Shown piece by piece: positions 54,541 through 64,000 of a DNA stretch of 64,000 nucleotides. Source of the stretch: Branchipolynoe longqiensis. Lineage: Eukaryota > Annelida > Polychaeta > Phyllodocida > Polynoidae. How positions within the stretch are numbered: position 1 is the first letter of the stretch; every line of letters begins with the position of its first letter. The DNA lies in contig CM059194.1 in NCBI GenBank assembly GCA_030323885.1, positions 7,525,686-7,589,685 on the forward strand, written 5' to 3'. The notes under the pieces are model-generated. The model searched no databases, was not told the origin of the DNA, and saw only the letters and a list, made by a program, of their open reading frames with translations. The position numbers and the translations under genes are program-made.

Positions 54541-54983
54541 ACAGTATAACCCCGTTAAACCAAGCTCAGTTAAACCAAACGATCGGTTAATCCTACCTTT
54601 TTTTTGGCAGCCCGGCAAAATGCTACCATTTATCATATAAAAAGGTTGGTTAAACCAAAGTCGGTTAATTCAAATTATTGGTTAATCCAAACAAAATTGT
54701 CGCACCCAGGCCACTTCCAGTACAGTTAAACCAAACTTTCATGTGGACATAAAGTCATCTGAGACCCCACCAACTTTTTTATATGATAAATGGTAGTAAA
54801 TTGTCGGACCCAGGCCACTTCCGGTACAGTTAAACCAAACTTTCATGTGGTTATAAAGTCATCTGAGACCCCGCCAACCTTTTTATATGATAAATGGTAG
54901 TATTTTGCCAGGCTGCCGAAAAAAAGTTAGGATTAACCGATCGTTTGGTTTAACCGAGCTTGGTTTAATGGGGTTGTACTGTA
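54541..54983. mobile_element. Tc1/mariner-type MITE, ACAGTATAACCCCGTTAAAC ends
   Basis: The left end ACAGTATAACCCCGTTAAAC and the next 35 bases are mirrored at the right end (TTTAATGGGGTTGTACTGTA). The inverted ends are about 55 bases, flanked by TATATA. TA target sites and CAGT ends fit the pogo/Tigger branch of Tc1/mariner. No transposase. Confidence 0.75.
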
Positions 54984-55074
54984 TATACATAAAAAATAAT
55001 AACCAAAGTGTCCACATACATTGTATATTACATGTGCAATACAAGCTTACTCAAAGTCAAAGTCAAAGCCAAAG

Positions 55075-55151
55075 CTCGGTTAAACCAATAATCAGTTAAT
55101 CCAGACAAATTTCTCAGGTCCCTTCAAGTTTGGTTTAACGGGGTTATACTG
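55075..55151. mobile_element. Second end of the same MITE family
   Basis: 'GCTCGGTTAAACCAATAATC' through 'TTTAACGGGGTTATACTGTA', a lone right end next to the complete copy. Confidence 0.6.
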
Positions 55152-55159
55152 TATATACA

Positions 55160-55470
55160 TTCGTTGGTTGCTTGTTGGAGTTTTACATCCTGGCAACATC
55201 TAATGTCATATCAGGACGGGTACCTACAGTCTTGTTACAGTGCACACTCATGGCGACTTTATAGTGCTGCCCCACTGGAAGATCAGGCCACCAGCACCAT
55301 GATCCGATATCCCACTCAGTCACATTATCCTGACACAGAGCCAACCAGTCCTTGCCCTATCCTATTAATGCCGAGCGCCTTGCTAAGTAGCAACAAACAA
55401 ACTATTTTAAGTAATTGGTTTGACTCGACCAGGATTTGAAAGCGCGGATTCTGCCCTTAGTTTAAGAGTG
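55160..55470 (-). mobile_element. tRNA-headed SINE, reverse orientation
   Basis: The minus strand gives a head remnant (55430-55470), 'CAAACCAATTACTT', the body and 'CCAGGATGTAAAACTCCAAC'. It lies directly against the CAGTATAACCCC-type end. Confidence 0.75.
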
Positions 55471-56317
55471 GTCCGCTTTTACGCTTATAAAAATAATAAT
55501 AAAATATTTATTTCCACATGATCAATGCACGCAGAAGTTGATATTTATATCTGTAATTTTTTTCACATGAAAAAGGAGAAAGCCGAAGTACAATACTTAT
55601 GAGGTGCTTTCCCAATTTAAAAATAGCACAGATACATTGCTTATACCATAGAAATAATAAATAGAAAAATAAAAGTTAAAAGCATATCCAACATTACCCT
55701 CAATACTGTAGATTACATCTCAATATTTATGTACTAGACTACTATGTGTTTTCCCTCTGGAAAAGCTTAAATATTTTCTTTTTATACATTCATTGAAACA
55801 TGTACATGATTTTTGAACATTTGATATTATCGTCAAGTGAATTGCATATTTGTATACCGCATATAGATATATACATTGAGACTTTAAAGTTGTTCTTGCA
55901 AATACTTGTCTTAGGTTGTTACTCTGCCTTGTATCATATCATGACTACTATCTGAACTTATTGTATCTTTTTATTTTGCTTGAGTTGTTTTAGCTTTTAC
56001 CTCCAAGTCATATCACACTACTTTATCGTTTCTCCATTCTAGCACATGAATTATGGGATGTTGGTGACCTGTTATCACGCGTAATAATGTCTGGAGTACT
56101 ATTGACCAATCCTCCCCTTACCTCAGGTGTATGTGTGTGGCGGTGTGTGTGTGTGTGGGGGGGGGGTGTTCTCCCGACATGCATTACGCCACTCTGCCCA
56201 CCATACGGGAGGCCACAGTTCATTCACTCGGAAGCTATTTATTTAAATAAAAGAGTGCTTTTCTTCTTTTTTTTTACATCCAACTCATACTGCACTATTT
56301 GTGCCTGTCCACGTCTA
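55471..56317. other. AT-rich, no gene recognised
   Basis: Non-coding AT-rich sequence. There is a GTGTGTGT/poly-G run at 56130-56170. Nothing else identified. Confidence 0.4.
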
Positions 56318-56594
56318 ATGCCCGGTACACACCTAGCGTATACGATCGTTTTCCCGCACCCACCTAGCGTATACGATCTAAAACTGCCCAAAAATCGTGA
56401 GGTGTGCACTCCCCTAGCACACCTACCGATTGCGATTCACGACTAAAAACTAATTTTTAGGGCTAAAACGGTAGGTGTGCGCTAGCACTACGATTGTGAT
56501 TCCCGATTCGAAAAATGAATCGGCCCGACTTCAGTTTTAAGCTGATCGGGAGTTTTAGTGCGCGAATCCTATACGTTATGTGTGTACCTAGCAT
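56318..56594. mobile_element. MITE with ATGCCCGGTACACACCTAGC ends
   Basis: The left ATGCCCGGTACACACCTAGC is mirrored by the right TGTGTGTACCTAGCAT with a few mismatches. The inside contains CGATTCACGACTAAAA-type motifs in both orientations. 277 bases, non-coding. Confidence 0.7.
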
Positions 56595-57098
56595 AACATA
56601 ATAATTATGTGATGTATAACACACTATGCAAGTATAAAGATACTTGAGGGAATTATTATTATAGTTATTATACTCCATAAGACCCAACACAATACTTGTG
56701 GCGCCACCTACGGCCTCATCGCCTCCACCGGATGTAGACCAGTGTCAGTCGTACTGGCTATATGCTAATAAATATCCTTCATTAGTTTGAATTAATGTAG
56801 GATATTCAATTTTGTTAGCATTTAAGATATTTTCAGGAGAGGGCCCTTCAAACACACATATATTTAATACACATACACTTAATTTTGAGTTGTACAGTGA
56901 GGGGGGGGGGGGCGGGGGGGAGTTGGCATGTGAACAAACAGGTGGTGCCCCCAAATTGATCGGAGGTTGACAAGGCTGGAACAGTAGATGACTAAATCAA
57001 GGCTCCTCCAGTCGATGACTGAGAGAGGAGTTCGGGCTGAGGAGCAGATGGAAGCTTCCGGCCTTATTATACTCGTATAATGGTTTATACAGCATATA
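56595..57098. mobile_element. Ngaro-like terminal repeat remnants
   Basis: 56880-57098 follows unit X of the 26.8-31.9 kb element: 'GTTGTACAGTGAGGGGG', 'GCCCCCAAATTGATCGG', 'CTTCCGGCCTTATTATACTC', then TTATACAGCATATA. It stops where the CAGTAAAACC MITE begins. 56595-56720 has a second, weaker block with GTGGCGCCACCTACGG. Confidence 0.65.
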
Positions 57099-57280
57099 CA
57101 GTAAAACCTCCCTAATCGACCACCTCCACAGATCGAGCACTCGCCTATATCGATCGCTTTACTTGGGTCCCAACAATAAATACCATTGTAAGCATATTCT
57201 AACTCCATAATCTGACCACCTCCCTAAATAGACCACTTAAAGTCGGTCCTATGGTCGTTCGATTTAGAGAGGTTTTACTG
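57099..57280. mobile_element. Tc1/mariner-type MITE, CAGTAAAACCTCCCTAATCG ends
   Basis: The left CAGTAAAACCTCCCTAATCG and right TTTAGAGAGGTTTTACTG are inverted and flanked by TA. 182 bases. It is inserted in the TA of the GCATATA end of an Ngaro-like unit X. A relative is at 61608-61767. Confidence 0.8.
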
Positions 57281-57295
57281 TATATATATATAGAT

Positions 57296-57400
57296 TTTTG
57301 CAGGCAGCTTTCATGAAATTTACAATCGCACAAGGAGAGTGGCAGTCAAGTAATGAAAGCAGTCTTTGTCGGATCGCGACCAACAGCATGATGATGATGA
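57296..57400 (+). mobile_element. RTE-like composite, short copy
   Basis: 'TTTTTGCAGGCAGCTTTCAT' joins to 'GTGGCAGTCAAGTAATGAAA', then 'GCAGTCTTTGTCGGATCGCG' and a (GAT)n tail. Same arrangement as 21961-22440, with more deleted. Confidence 0.65.
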
Positions 57401-57722
57401 TGATATGTAGATAGGTAACACATATTCTACATTAGATCAAATATTAAAACTAATGTAGAATATTTGATACCATATATACAGTGTAATTTATTATGCCTAT
57501 ATAAATGGGTGGAGAATTGAAATTGTATTTGCTATCGCGGTAAGACAGTGTAAATGGTTCTTTGACCTATAGTAACGGACCATTCATTTGCTTTGGGGCT
57601 GTTAATTCCAACGCCTCCAAAGGTCGCTATTTCTTGAATGATTCATCAATCGCCCAGAAAACGTTCCTTTTTGTGTAACCGGTAGAGCAGTTTAATGCTC
57701 AGGCCATGAGAATTAAAAGAAT
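57401..57722. other. Unassigned
   Basis: Contains a small inverted pair 'ATATTCTACATTAGATCAAA' / 'CTAATGTAGAATATTTGAT' at 57422-57467. No gene. Confidence 0.4.
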
Positions 57723-58470
57723 AGACTACATCACCGATCCAGCGGCGCAGTGCATTGTGGGATGCGTCAGAGCAAAAACAAACCCGCGAGAAGCACATGG
57801 CACATGCTAATACACTGGGTGCAGCTATGAAATGTGCTAGTTTCAGCTCATCTCAGCTCTTGTTTGAAACATAGAATACCAACTAAAGAAATATATATAA
57901 TAAATTAAGGTATTAATCTTTTATCCAGCATTACATTTACATCAATATGATATGCACATCTTATGCCATGTGCATTTAGATTTAGACAAATCTGGGTGCT
58001 CAGACTAGTGTTAGAGCCATAGCCAGAGTAAATTTTACTTATTTTATTCATGTTTTTATTTATATCCTATGGTTAATGACATATGTAGAACTAGAAAATT
58101 AGTAGGGTTAATCGGATATTGGGTATATATTTCTCTGAAACAAGTGTATGTTGACACATATGGCATTTTAATATTTAGAACAAGAATTAATAATGGTGCT
58201 GTGGATATCACTGATTGTTTTGTGTGGAATTGTATGTTTCTTAGCTCAAAATGTTTAACTATGGCTAGTTTTGTCTTAGCTATATTCATCAGGTCATTAT
58301 ATTGCATATGTGCATACATGTTTATGCCAAATTGTTATGTATTTCTATTCATTTTGAATCAAATTGAAGTTTTATCCTATGCGTATTGACAAGCTCAATG
58401 GCCATGCGCATTTGCTTTGCTGCCAACACCATTTTCAGTGCATGCGCAGTCGGAACTGTGATCCCGTCTA
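57723..58470. mobile_element. MITE, reverse copy of 13217-13806
   Basis: Ends GACTACATCACCGATCC and GGAACTGTGATCCCGTC. The inside is collinear with the reverse complement of 13217-13806 ('CATCTTATGCCATGTGCATT', 'TGTTTGAAACATAGAATACC'), plus extra sequence at 58040-58370. Two AT-rich frames in the extra part show no family pattern. Confidence 0.7.
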
Positions 58471-58624
58471 TCGTCCAACACAACCGTGCCTGTCTCTCTA
58501 TTTGTAGCCGGAGTTATATGTCTGCTCACAAATATTCTACACACCTTCAAATATTCAGCCACATACTTGGTTATGCAAAACTGTTCCGGGCATTTCCATT
58601 TGTGAGAGTGTAGTCCCTATATAT
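58471..58624. other. Unassigned
   Basis: Short flank ending in a (TA)n run (58618-58632). Confidence 0.35.
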
Positions 58625-59155
58625 ATATATAGGCGTGGGCGAGTGCTGAGGTGTGGGCGAGCAGCTGGCGCCATATCGGGAGGTCAGGTGGTACCCGTAG
58701 ATGACCTAATGAGTAGAGGTAACCAGCCGATGACTTGCTGGGGAGTAGATGGGATCTTCCGGCTTATTATACTCATAAAATGGCTTATGCAGCATATATT
58801 ATTTATATATGTGTGATATATAAGCATTATGCGATTGTAAAGGCACAGAAGGGAATTATTATTATCTATTATATATATATGTATATATATATAATAGTTT
58901 GCCTACATAATGAAACAAGAGGAAGACATGATAGTGGGTGAGGAACAAAAACTGGCTAGAGGAACAAAAATTGTCAGCGGTACAGTGAGTGGCGGTTACA
59001 GAGTGCAGGGGTGGTGGCGCCACCATCGGAGCTGGGGTTGGGAGGCTGGAGCAGTAGATGACTAGGACAGACTCCATCAGTCCATGGAGATGAGTGAGTG
59101 ATGAGGGAAAGGAGAGATATTCTGGGTTATTATACTCGTATAATTCTTATACAGC

Positions 59156-59160
<5 letters not shown>
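58625..59160. mobile_element. Two Ngaro-like X-Y terminal units
   Basis: 58625-58800 and 58980-59160 each end in a 'TTATTATACTC' to 'TTATACAGCATATA' block. Between them is a Y-like block: 'ATAGTTTGCCTACATAATGA', 'GACATGATAGTGGGTGAG', 'CTGGCTAGAGGAACAAA'. The order X-Y-X resembles a recombined remnant (no internal ORFs) of an element related to the one at 26.8 kb. Confidence 0.7.
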
Positions 59161-59186
<26 letters not shown>

Positions 59187-59402
59187 GACAGAGTCAGATT
59201 GACGAGCGTTGTTAGTTTCGTTTCCGGTTTGTAGACGTGGCTAAGAACTGTCACCACAGATTGCCTTATCGTTGCCTTTTCGGCATCCGATAAGAGACAT
59301 AATAAACGCAAAGCCCCCCCTCCCCCCCCCACCCCCACACACACACGTCCCTTTATCAGTCTGATATCAGTGACTTCTTTACACATCTCTTTTAATGACT
59401 TT
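59161..59402. other. (TA)n run and unassigned sequence
   Basis: TA repeats at 59156-59182 and a C-rich stretch at 59312-59345. No gene. Confidence 0.45.
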
Positions 59403-59560
59403 ATCTATCAGTTAAGATCCTGCTTCCCGTTTTGGCAGTTTGTGGGGTTCGAACTCCTGGTTCGAACCATGGCCGAGTCAACCCAATGATTTAAAATGTA
59501 ATACTAGTTGTTATTATCTAGCCTGGTGCTCAGCAATGCTAGGATATGACAAGGAGCACG
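59403..59560 (+). mobile_element. SINE, 5' part
   Basis: Extended-arm head ('GGGGTTCGAACTCCTGGTTC', 'GAACCATGGCCGAGTC') and the body to AGGATATGACAAGG. 3' end missing. Confidence 0.7.
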
Positions 59561-59804
59561 AGAATGAGGAAAACAAAGCCCCCATGTTTTTTAAGTCCCC
59601 GTCCTTAAATCAGCAAATGTAAAAAAAGATCAAATAAATTAATTTTTTTAAACACATAAAAAGTTGCATAATGCAATGAAGACATAATATTGTCGAAGCT
59701 GGATGTGCCTACCTAGATTGAACTTACACGTCCAACTTAGAACAATAGTTCAAAAAGGAACATTAAGTATTTGGTCACGTGACTCGACCATGTCTTCTTT
59801 ATGT
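59561..59804. other. AT-rich spacer; scrap of the MITE at 23869
   Basis: 'AAAAAGTTGCATAATGCAAT' and 'CGTCCAACTTAG' resemble the left side of the 47.5 kb MITE copy. Confidence 0.35.
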
Positions 59805-60160
59805 TATGACCAGACGAGGTGGCCGAATGAGTAGAGCGTCCGTCTCCTGCTTTGTGAGATCGGGAGATCCGAACCCATGAGTTCGTGGGTTCTAATCCTG
59901 GTCGAGTCAAACCAATGACTTAAAAATTGATACTTGTCACTTCCTAGCCTGGTGCTAGGCATTATTAGTATAGGGCAAGGACTGGTTGACTCAGTGTCAG
60001 GATAATTTGACTGAGTGGGATATCAGGTCATGATGCTGGCAGCCTGGTGTCCCAATGGGGCAGCACTATAAAGTCACCATGAGTGCGCACTATCACAAGT
60101 CGGTACCCATCCTGATATGACCTTAGATGCTGCTAGGACATAAAACAACAACAAACAAAC
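59805..60160 (+). mobile_element. tRNA-headed SINE, full length, extended-arm subtype
   Basis: Head 'GACGAGGTGGCCGAATGAGT', 'AGAGCGTCCGTCTCC' and 'TTCGTGGGTTCTAATCC'. Complete body. 3' end GACATAAAACAACAACAAAC. Confidence 0.85.
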
Positions 60161-60480
60161 AATCTTTATGTTATGTATAAAATCTAATATGTATATTATT
60201 ATGATGGAATGTAATTATCCTGTATCTCTATATTGTCTTCTCCAACCACCTGTGTGTGACCTTTCTGTGTAGTTGTTGGTAGGTGGTTGTTGGTGGTTGT
60301 TGTGCGGCCTGGAGGGCGGGGCTGTCTGCTCCAAGCAGCCCTACTCCCTTCCTGGCTATCCCTCCAGGTGGCACCTCTGCCCCCCCTCCATCTGCCCACT
60401 CCTCCGTTTTCGAATATTTTGTGTAAGTTTGGGGAGCCAGATTAATTCTTGGAACAGACGAGTGCTGAAGGCGCGAATCA
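60161..60480. other. Unassigned
   Basis: Includes a 'GTTGTTGGTAGGTGGTTGTT' patch. No supported gene. Confidence 0.35.
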
Positions 60481-60950
60481 CTAGGGCCGTAATCGATTAA
60501 CGCGACCCGGGTGACTCGGGTCACCCGAGTGGTCAGAATTTCAAATAGAACACCGCGAGTGTAGTCAACAAATACATGTGCCGTGTGCAAAACAACCCGA
60601 CCCCAGTAACCCACCTCTTGGCTGGGGTTTGCAAGGAGCGATGATGTCACATTTGCGCTGGTACTGTCCTGCAGGATAACAGCCACCGGTACCAGTCATA
60701 CATTTTTTTTGTTGGTAATAACATAGATTATTGAAATGGAAATATCACTAAACTATGCCATCATAAAAATAGTTAAATCATATTTTGCTGTAATTATATC
60801 GGCTACTAAAAAAACTAATAAAAGGGCCACCATTTTTGTCACCCGAGCATGGAGAAGCTTATTCGATTATTCAACCCGAGTCTGCAGGATGTGCGCATGC
60901 GCCAAAAAGTGGCTCGGGTGACCAGAGTCGATTAATCGATTACGCCCTAG
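60481..60950. mobile_element. MITE with CTAGGGC(C)GTAATCGATTAA ends
   Basis: The left CTAGGGCCGTAATCGATTAA mirrors the right TTAATCGATTACGCCCTAG. Near the left end 'GGGTGACTCGGGTCACCCGA' is itself palindromic. The inside holds a TGTCCTGCAGGATAACAG palindrome at 60665. Non-coding. Confidence 0.8.
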
Positions 60951-61144
60951 GGGGCACTAGGGGTATTCCCCCAAGATATTTTATAATCTAGAGGCTCTGA
61001 AATGCCAATTAAAGCCAGTTCGGGGAGATTACATAAGGTGAAATAAAAAATTGGAGATCGTGCTTTTGATCACACAAATCAGGGTCAGATGGGTGGTTTT
61101 TATTTATATTATTTATTTCTCTGGCATATGAATTAGACATAATC
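60951..61144. other. Unassigned
   Basis: No gene or shared repeat recognised. Confidence 0.3.
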
Positions 61145-61290
61145 CATAACCAGACGCGGTGGCCGAATTAATTGAGCTTCCGCTTCTCGTTCTGGTAGGT
61201 TCTGGTAGGTGTTGGGATTCGAACTCCTGGATTTGAACACTGGCCGAATCAAACCAATGACTTAAAAATTGATACAAAAGTTGAATTGTT
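61145..61290 (+). mobile_element. SINE head
   Basis: 'CCAGACGCGGTGGCCGAATT', a duplicated 'GTTCTGGTAG', B-box-like 'GGGATTCGAACTCC', then 'AATCAAACCAATGACTT'. Truncated in the body. Confidence 0.7.
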
Positions 61291-61399
61291 GCTATCCCGA
61301 CGTATTTTATAACAGTTTAACAAAAAATAAATGAATTAAAGAATCAGGGGTGGGCGATTAAAATTGGTTGTTGTTGGCCTAATTGCTTCTTTTTATTGT

Positions 61400-61442
61400 A
61401 ACATGTGGGGGGGGGGGGGCCTACCCACTGCCCCCCCCCCCC
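61400..61442. repeat. Poly-G / poly-C inverted pair
   Basis: A run of about 13 G followed 15 bases later by about 14 C, able to form a strong hairpin. Sequencing errors are likely here. Confidence 0.85.
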
Positions 61443-61607
61443 CTGGCTATGGCCCTGTTGTTTTCCTAGAAACCAAAACAACGGGACAGAGCCCGCCCGG
61501 AATAACTCCCCTCGTCATCTGACTTTTTCACTTCTGGTGACATAACAACACTCCCCCGCAAATCTTGTTTGTCATGCCGGCTTCCCCCGGGCTTGTTTGG
61601 CCTAGTA

Positions 61608-61767
61608 GAGTCAAACCTCTCTAAATGTCGGTTTAAGGTGCTTTAACAATTTTTTTTTTATCGTTACAATGGTATTGTATGGGCGATCGTTTGGGACCCA
61701 AATAAAGCGATCGATATAGGGGAGTGGTCGATATGTGGAGGTGGTCGGTTAGAGAGGTTTTACTGTA
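61608..61767. mobile_element. Tc1/mariner-type MITE, related to 57099-57280
   Basis: Left 'AGTCAAACCTCTCTAAATG' and right 'TTAGAGAGGTTTTACTGTA' are inverted. The inside shares 'GGACCCAAATAAAGCGATCG' and 'GTGGAGGTGGTCGGT' with the 57.1 kb copy, inverted. Confidence 0.75.
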
Positions 61768-62139
61768 TTCTATTGGTTTCTCTGGGTGCTAATTACTGCT
61801 GCCCTGTAAGCTTTACGTCAGTAATCAGTGGTGGGTGCTCGGTGTTGTAGCCAGTCGTTCGCTATTATTGTCACTACATTGTCTGCACGTCCACAACTGG
61901 GAAAGTGCATATACAAGACTCTTTGCTGCTTATCGGAAAGAGTAGCCTATGTGGCAGCACTGGGTTTCCTCCAAAGAAATATGTCAGAATGACCATATGT
62001 TTGACGTACAATAGCCGATGATAAATATCAATGCGCTCTAGAGGCGTTGTTAAATCAAACAAACTTTCCTTTTTTAAATTATTTATTTATTTATTAAGTT
62101 ATTGGTGTTTGTAGCACCATACATGGTCGGCTTTTTTTT
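61768..62139. other. Unassigned; holds the dispersed motif at 62000-62080
   Basis: 'TTTGACGTACAATAGCCGAT' to 'AAACTTTCCTTTTTTAAAT' matches 53885-53980. The rest is non-coding. Confidence 0.45.
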
Positions 62140-62435
62140 GTCTGCACGTCGGACGAGTTGGTCCAGTCGGTACGGCGCTCACTTCCGGTCCGGGAAGTCA
62201 CGGGAGCAACCAATCCCCGGGGAAGGCCAACCCAACACTTACACAAACTGTCACTTATCTCTGCCATGGCTGGTGCTCAGCATTACTAGGATAGAGATAG
62301 GGAAGGCACTGGTTGGCTCAGTGTCAGGATAATGTTGGTTGGTTAGTGGAGATTTACCTCCTGGCAACATCCAAGGTCATATCAGGACCGGTGTCAGGAT
62401 AATGTGGCGGAGTGTGATATCGAGTCATGTAGATA
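62140..62435 (+). mobile_element. SINE with an inverted SINE tail inserted
   Basis: Head 'GACGAGTTGGTCCAGTCGGT' and body to GTGTCAGGATAATG (62325). There an inverted 3' end ('CCTCCTGGCAACATCCAAGG', 'TCATATCAGGACC') interrupts to about 62390, after which 'GTGTCAGGATAATGTGG' is repeated. A short direct duplication brackets the insert. Confidence 0.65.
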
Positions 62436-62861
62436 AAGGATTCACCGCTACACAGAGAAAGGGTAAAAAAACAGCCCATTAGGAAAAGCGGCGGGAGGTG
62501 ATTTGGTATCAATCAATCAATTTAGAGAAGATGAGCTCCTGGTTCCATTATTCAGCTTTTATCTATATTGGAGTAGACCTGGTGAAATGCGAGAGAATGC
62601 AAAACAATCAAGATGGCGGCCCCAGAATGCCATCGATTCAACTTTGAAGGTATATTAAATCTACATGGCTCATTAAATAATTCCTCCAAAAGTAGCGGGT
62701 AAATATATAAAGAACTGTATGAAGAATATATTTTGTTTCTTAAAATTTAAATTAAGAATATATGTGCCCATTTCATTTACTCAGCCGTTCGCCACTTCTC
62801 CTAATGGGTTGTTTGTTTTTCACCCCTACTCTGGGGGGGGGGGGTGAATCTCTTATCTACG
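62436..62861. other. Unassigned
   Basis: No gene. A phrase 'GCCCATTAGGAAAAGCGGCG' near 62477 recurs inverted near 62783-62802 (CGCCACTTCTCCTAATGGG), so about 330 bases are bracketed by short inverted repeats. Confidence 0.4.
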
Positions 62862-63195
62862 GGGCATGGTGGCCTAATCGGTAGAGCGCGGGCCTCGCGT
62901 GCGGAAGGTCGGGAGTTCGGTTCCGGGTCGAGTGAAACCAATGACTTTCAAATTTATACTTGTCGCTTCCAAGCCTGACACTCAGCATTATTAGGATAGG
63001 GCAAAGGACTGGTTGGCTCAGTGTCAGGATAATGTGATTGAGTGGGATATCAGGTCATGGTGCCAGCACCCTGATTTTCCACTGGGGCAGCACTATAAAG
63101 TCGCCATGAGTGCACACTGTCACAAGTTGGTACCCATCCTGATATGACCCTAAATGTTTTCAGGACATAAAACTCCAACAACCAACCAACCAATC
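62862..63195 (+). mobile_element. tRNA-headed SINE, full length, best-preserved head
   Basis: 'GGGCATGGTGGCCTAATCGG', 'TAGAGCGCGGGCCTCGCG', 'GGTCGGGAGTTCGGTTCC', the full body, and a 3' end 'GGACATAAAACTCCAACAAC' with CAAC repeats. It is inserted just before a LINE C-terminus. Confidence 0.88.
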
Positions 63196-63309
63196 TTATA
63201 CAAAATGTTATTGATGCCGAGTCAATAAATTCATTCAAGAACAAATTAGAAAAAGCATGGGCTGATGATCCAGGGAAATTTGACCGCTTATTCACCACAT
63301 GCTACTAAT
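63196..63309 (+). pseudogene. LINE ORF2 C-terminal remnant
   Basis: The frame reads NVIDAESINSFKNKLEKAWA, then DDPGKFDRLFTTCY and a stop. The pattern 'V..A.S.NSFKN.L...W' is the usual C-terminus of CR1/L2-type ORF2 proteins. The upstream part is separated or lost because the SINE at 62862-63195 abuts it. Confidence 0.6.
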
Positions 63310-64000
63310 TATTCCTTGTGGTGCTTATTTACTTGCACTCAAGAAAAAATGAGAGACAAATAAGTGTTCACACTTCCTGTCTACCATTCGCTATTTCGCT
63401 ATTTATACAAAGACAGTGTCGGTAGAGTAGACAGCTTCTTATGCTAGCAGAATGCTAATCTGGTAATCTAACATCTTCTTGTACTAACAAAATGGTGGTT
63501 ATGGTGTTGGAGCTATTTTAAAATTCACAAAATACCAGTTGTTTCGATTAACATATTCTTATAATATCCGAACCCCGATTATATAATCCAGAGTGTTCTA
63601 AAAACCAATACAACATTGGTCCTATATTCCAAAGTCTTACTCTAGCAGAATACCGTTTCTATAGTTCAGAATGTTCAGAATGTTAGCAGGGTAACATAAT
63701 ACCAGCCATGTCGTCGACATGTCAAAATACTAATATTTTATTTATTTTTCCTGGGCATGGGGCGGTTTTTGGTAGGTTTAACAAAAAAAGCTATGTAGCT
63801 TAGAATGTTCTTCTACACATAGCTGTTCTTCTACACTTTGCGGACACGTGATGTAATACTGCTCAAGTGACCTTGGGCGCTTTCTTTTCACCATCTGGAC
63901 TAAGAGGGTGTTTAAAACATCAACACATATCGTCTATTGTCTAAATGTCGGCTGCTCTACCAAGATATACACACATACACATACACACATATACACACAT
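63310..64000. other. Unassigned, probably LINE 3' trailer and flank
   Basis: AT-rich. Short imperfect repeats ('GCAGAATGCTAATCTGGTAA', 'CTAACATCTTCTTGTACTA') suggest old tandem decay. Ends in a CACATACACA run. Confidence 0.35.

Noticed and set aside
58069..58389. A hydrophobic 106-residue frame
   Set aside because: It lies in the variable interior of a MITE, with an overlapping antisense frame of similar length. No family features.

Overview
This is a repeat-dominated stretch of an animal nuclear genome with no recognisable single-copy host gene, no bacterial-style operon, no rRNA and no CRISPR array. Several tRNA-headed SINE copies, LINE remnants, DIRS/Ngaro-type tyrosine-recombinase (YR) retrotransposons, many short inverted-repeat DNA transposons (MITEs) and long tandem arrays point to a marine invertebrate. 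A short dispersed motif near 53.9 and 62.0 kb reminds me of sequences common in molluscs, so a lophotrochozoan is my best guess, with low confidence.

Layout. 0-2.5 kb: a 26-bp minisatellite, a 7-bp GC array and MITE fragments. 2.7-10.35 kb: a 14-bp minisatellite, then a LINE ORF1-like protein (coiled coil plus RRM-like domain) fused to a NADAR (YbiA-like) domain, then a 142-bp satellite, then a long LINE ORF2 (endonuclease plus reverse transcriptase). All are on the plus strand and could be parts of one element. 10.7-16.5 kb: MITEs nested in a decayed DIRS-like YR element. 16.58-19.41 kb: a GC-rich, gag-only element bounded by Ngaro-type split direct repeats. 20-26.5 kb: MITEs, a 207-bp tandem repeat, an RTE-derived composite and SINE pieces. 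26.78-31.93 kb: a nearly full-length Ngaro-like element on the minus strand (gag, RT-RNase H, YR, split direct repeats), inactivated by indels and one stop.

32.7-41.1 kb is a cluster of at least six unrelated tandem arrays. The plus strand is A/C-rich up to about 36.0 kb and G/T-rich from 36.18 kb to 41.1 kb, with an AT-rich joint between. 41.3-44.7 kb holds SINE, LINE RNase H, LINE C-terminal and RTE fragments. 44.7-49.0 kb holds a 63-bp and a 53-bp satellite with SINEs between. 49-64 kb is a mosaic of SINEs, MITEs, solo Ngaro-like terminal repeats and LINE 3' ends, several nested in one another.

How parts may work together: the Ngaro-like element carries a complete gag/RT/RNase H/YR set and could have mobilised the gag-only relative and the solo termini. 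The LINE ORF2 could have mobilised the SINEs or the ORF1-NADAR unit. These links are inferred from arrangement and are not proven. Boundaries given for repeats are by eye and usually good to within about 10-30 bases.
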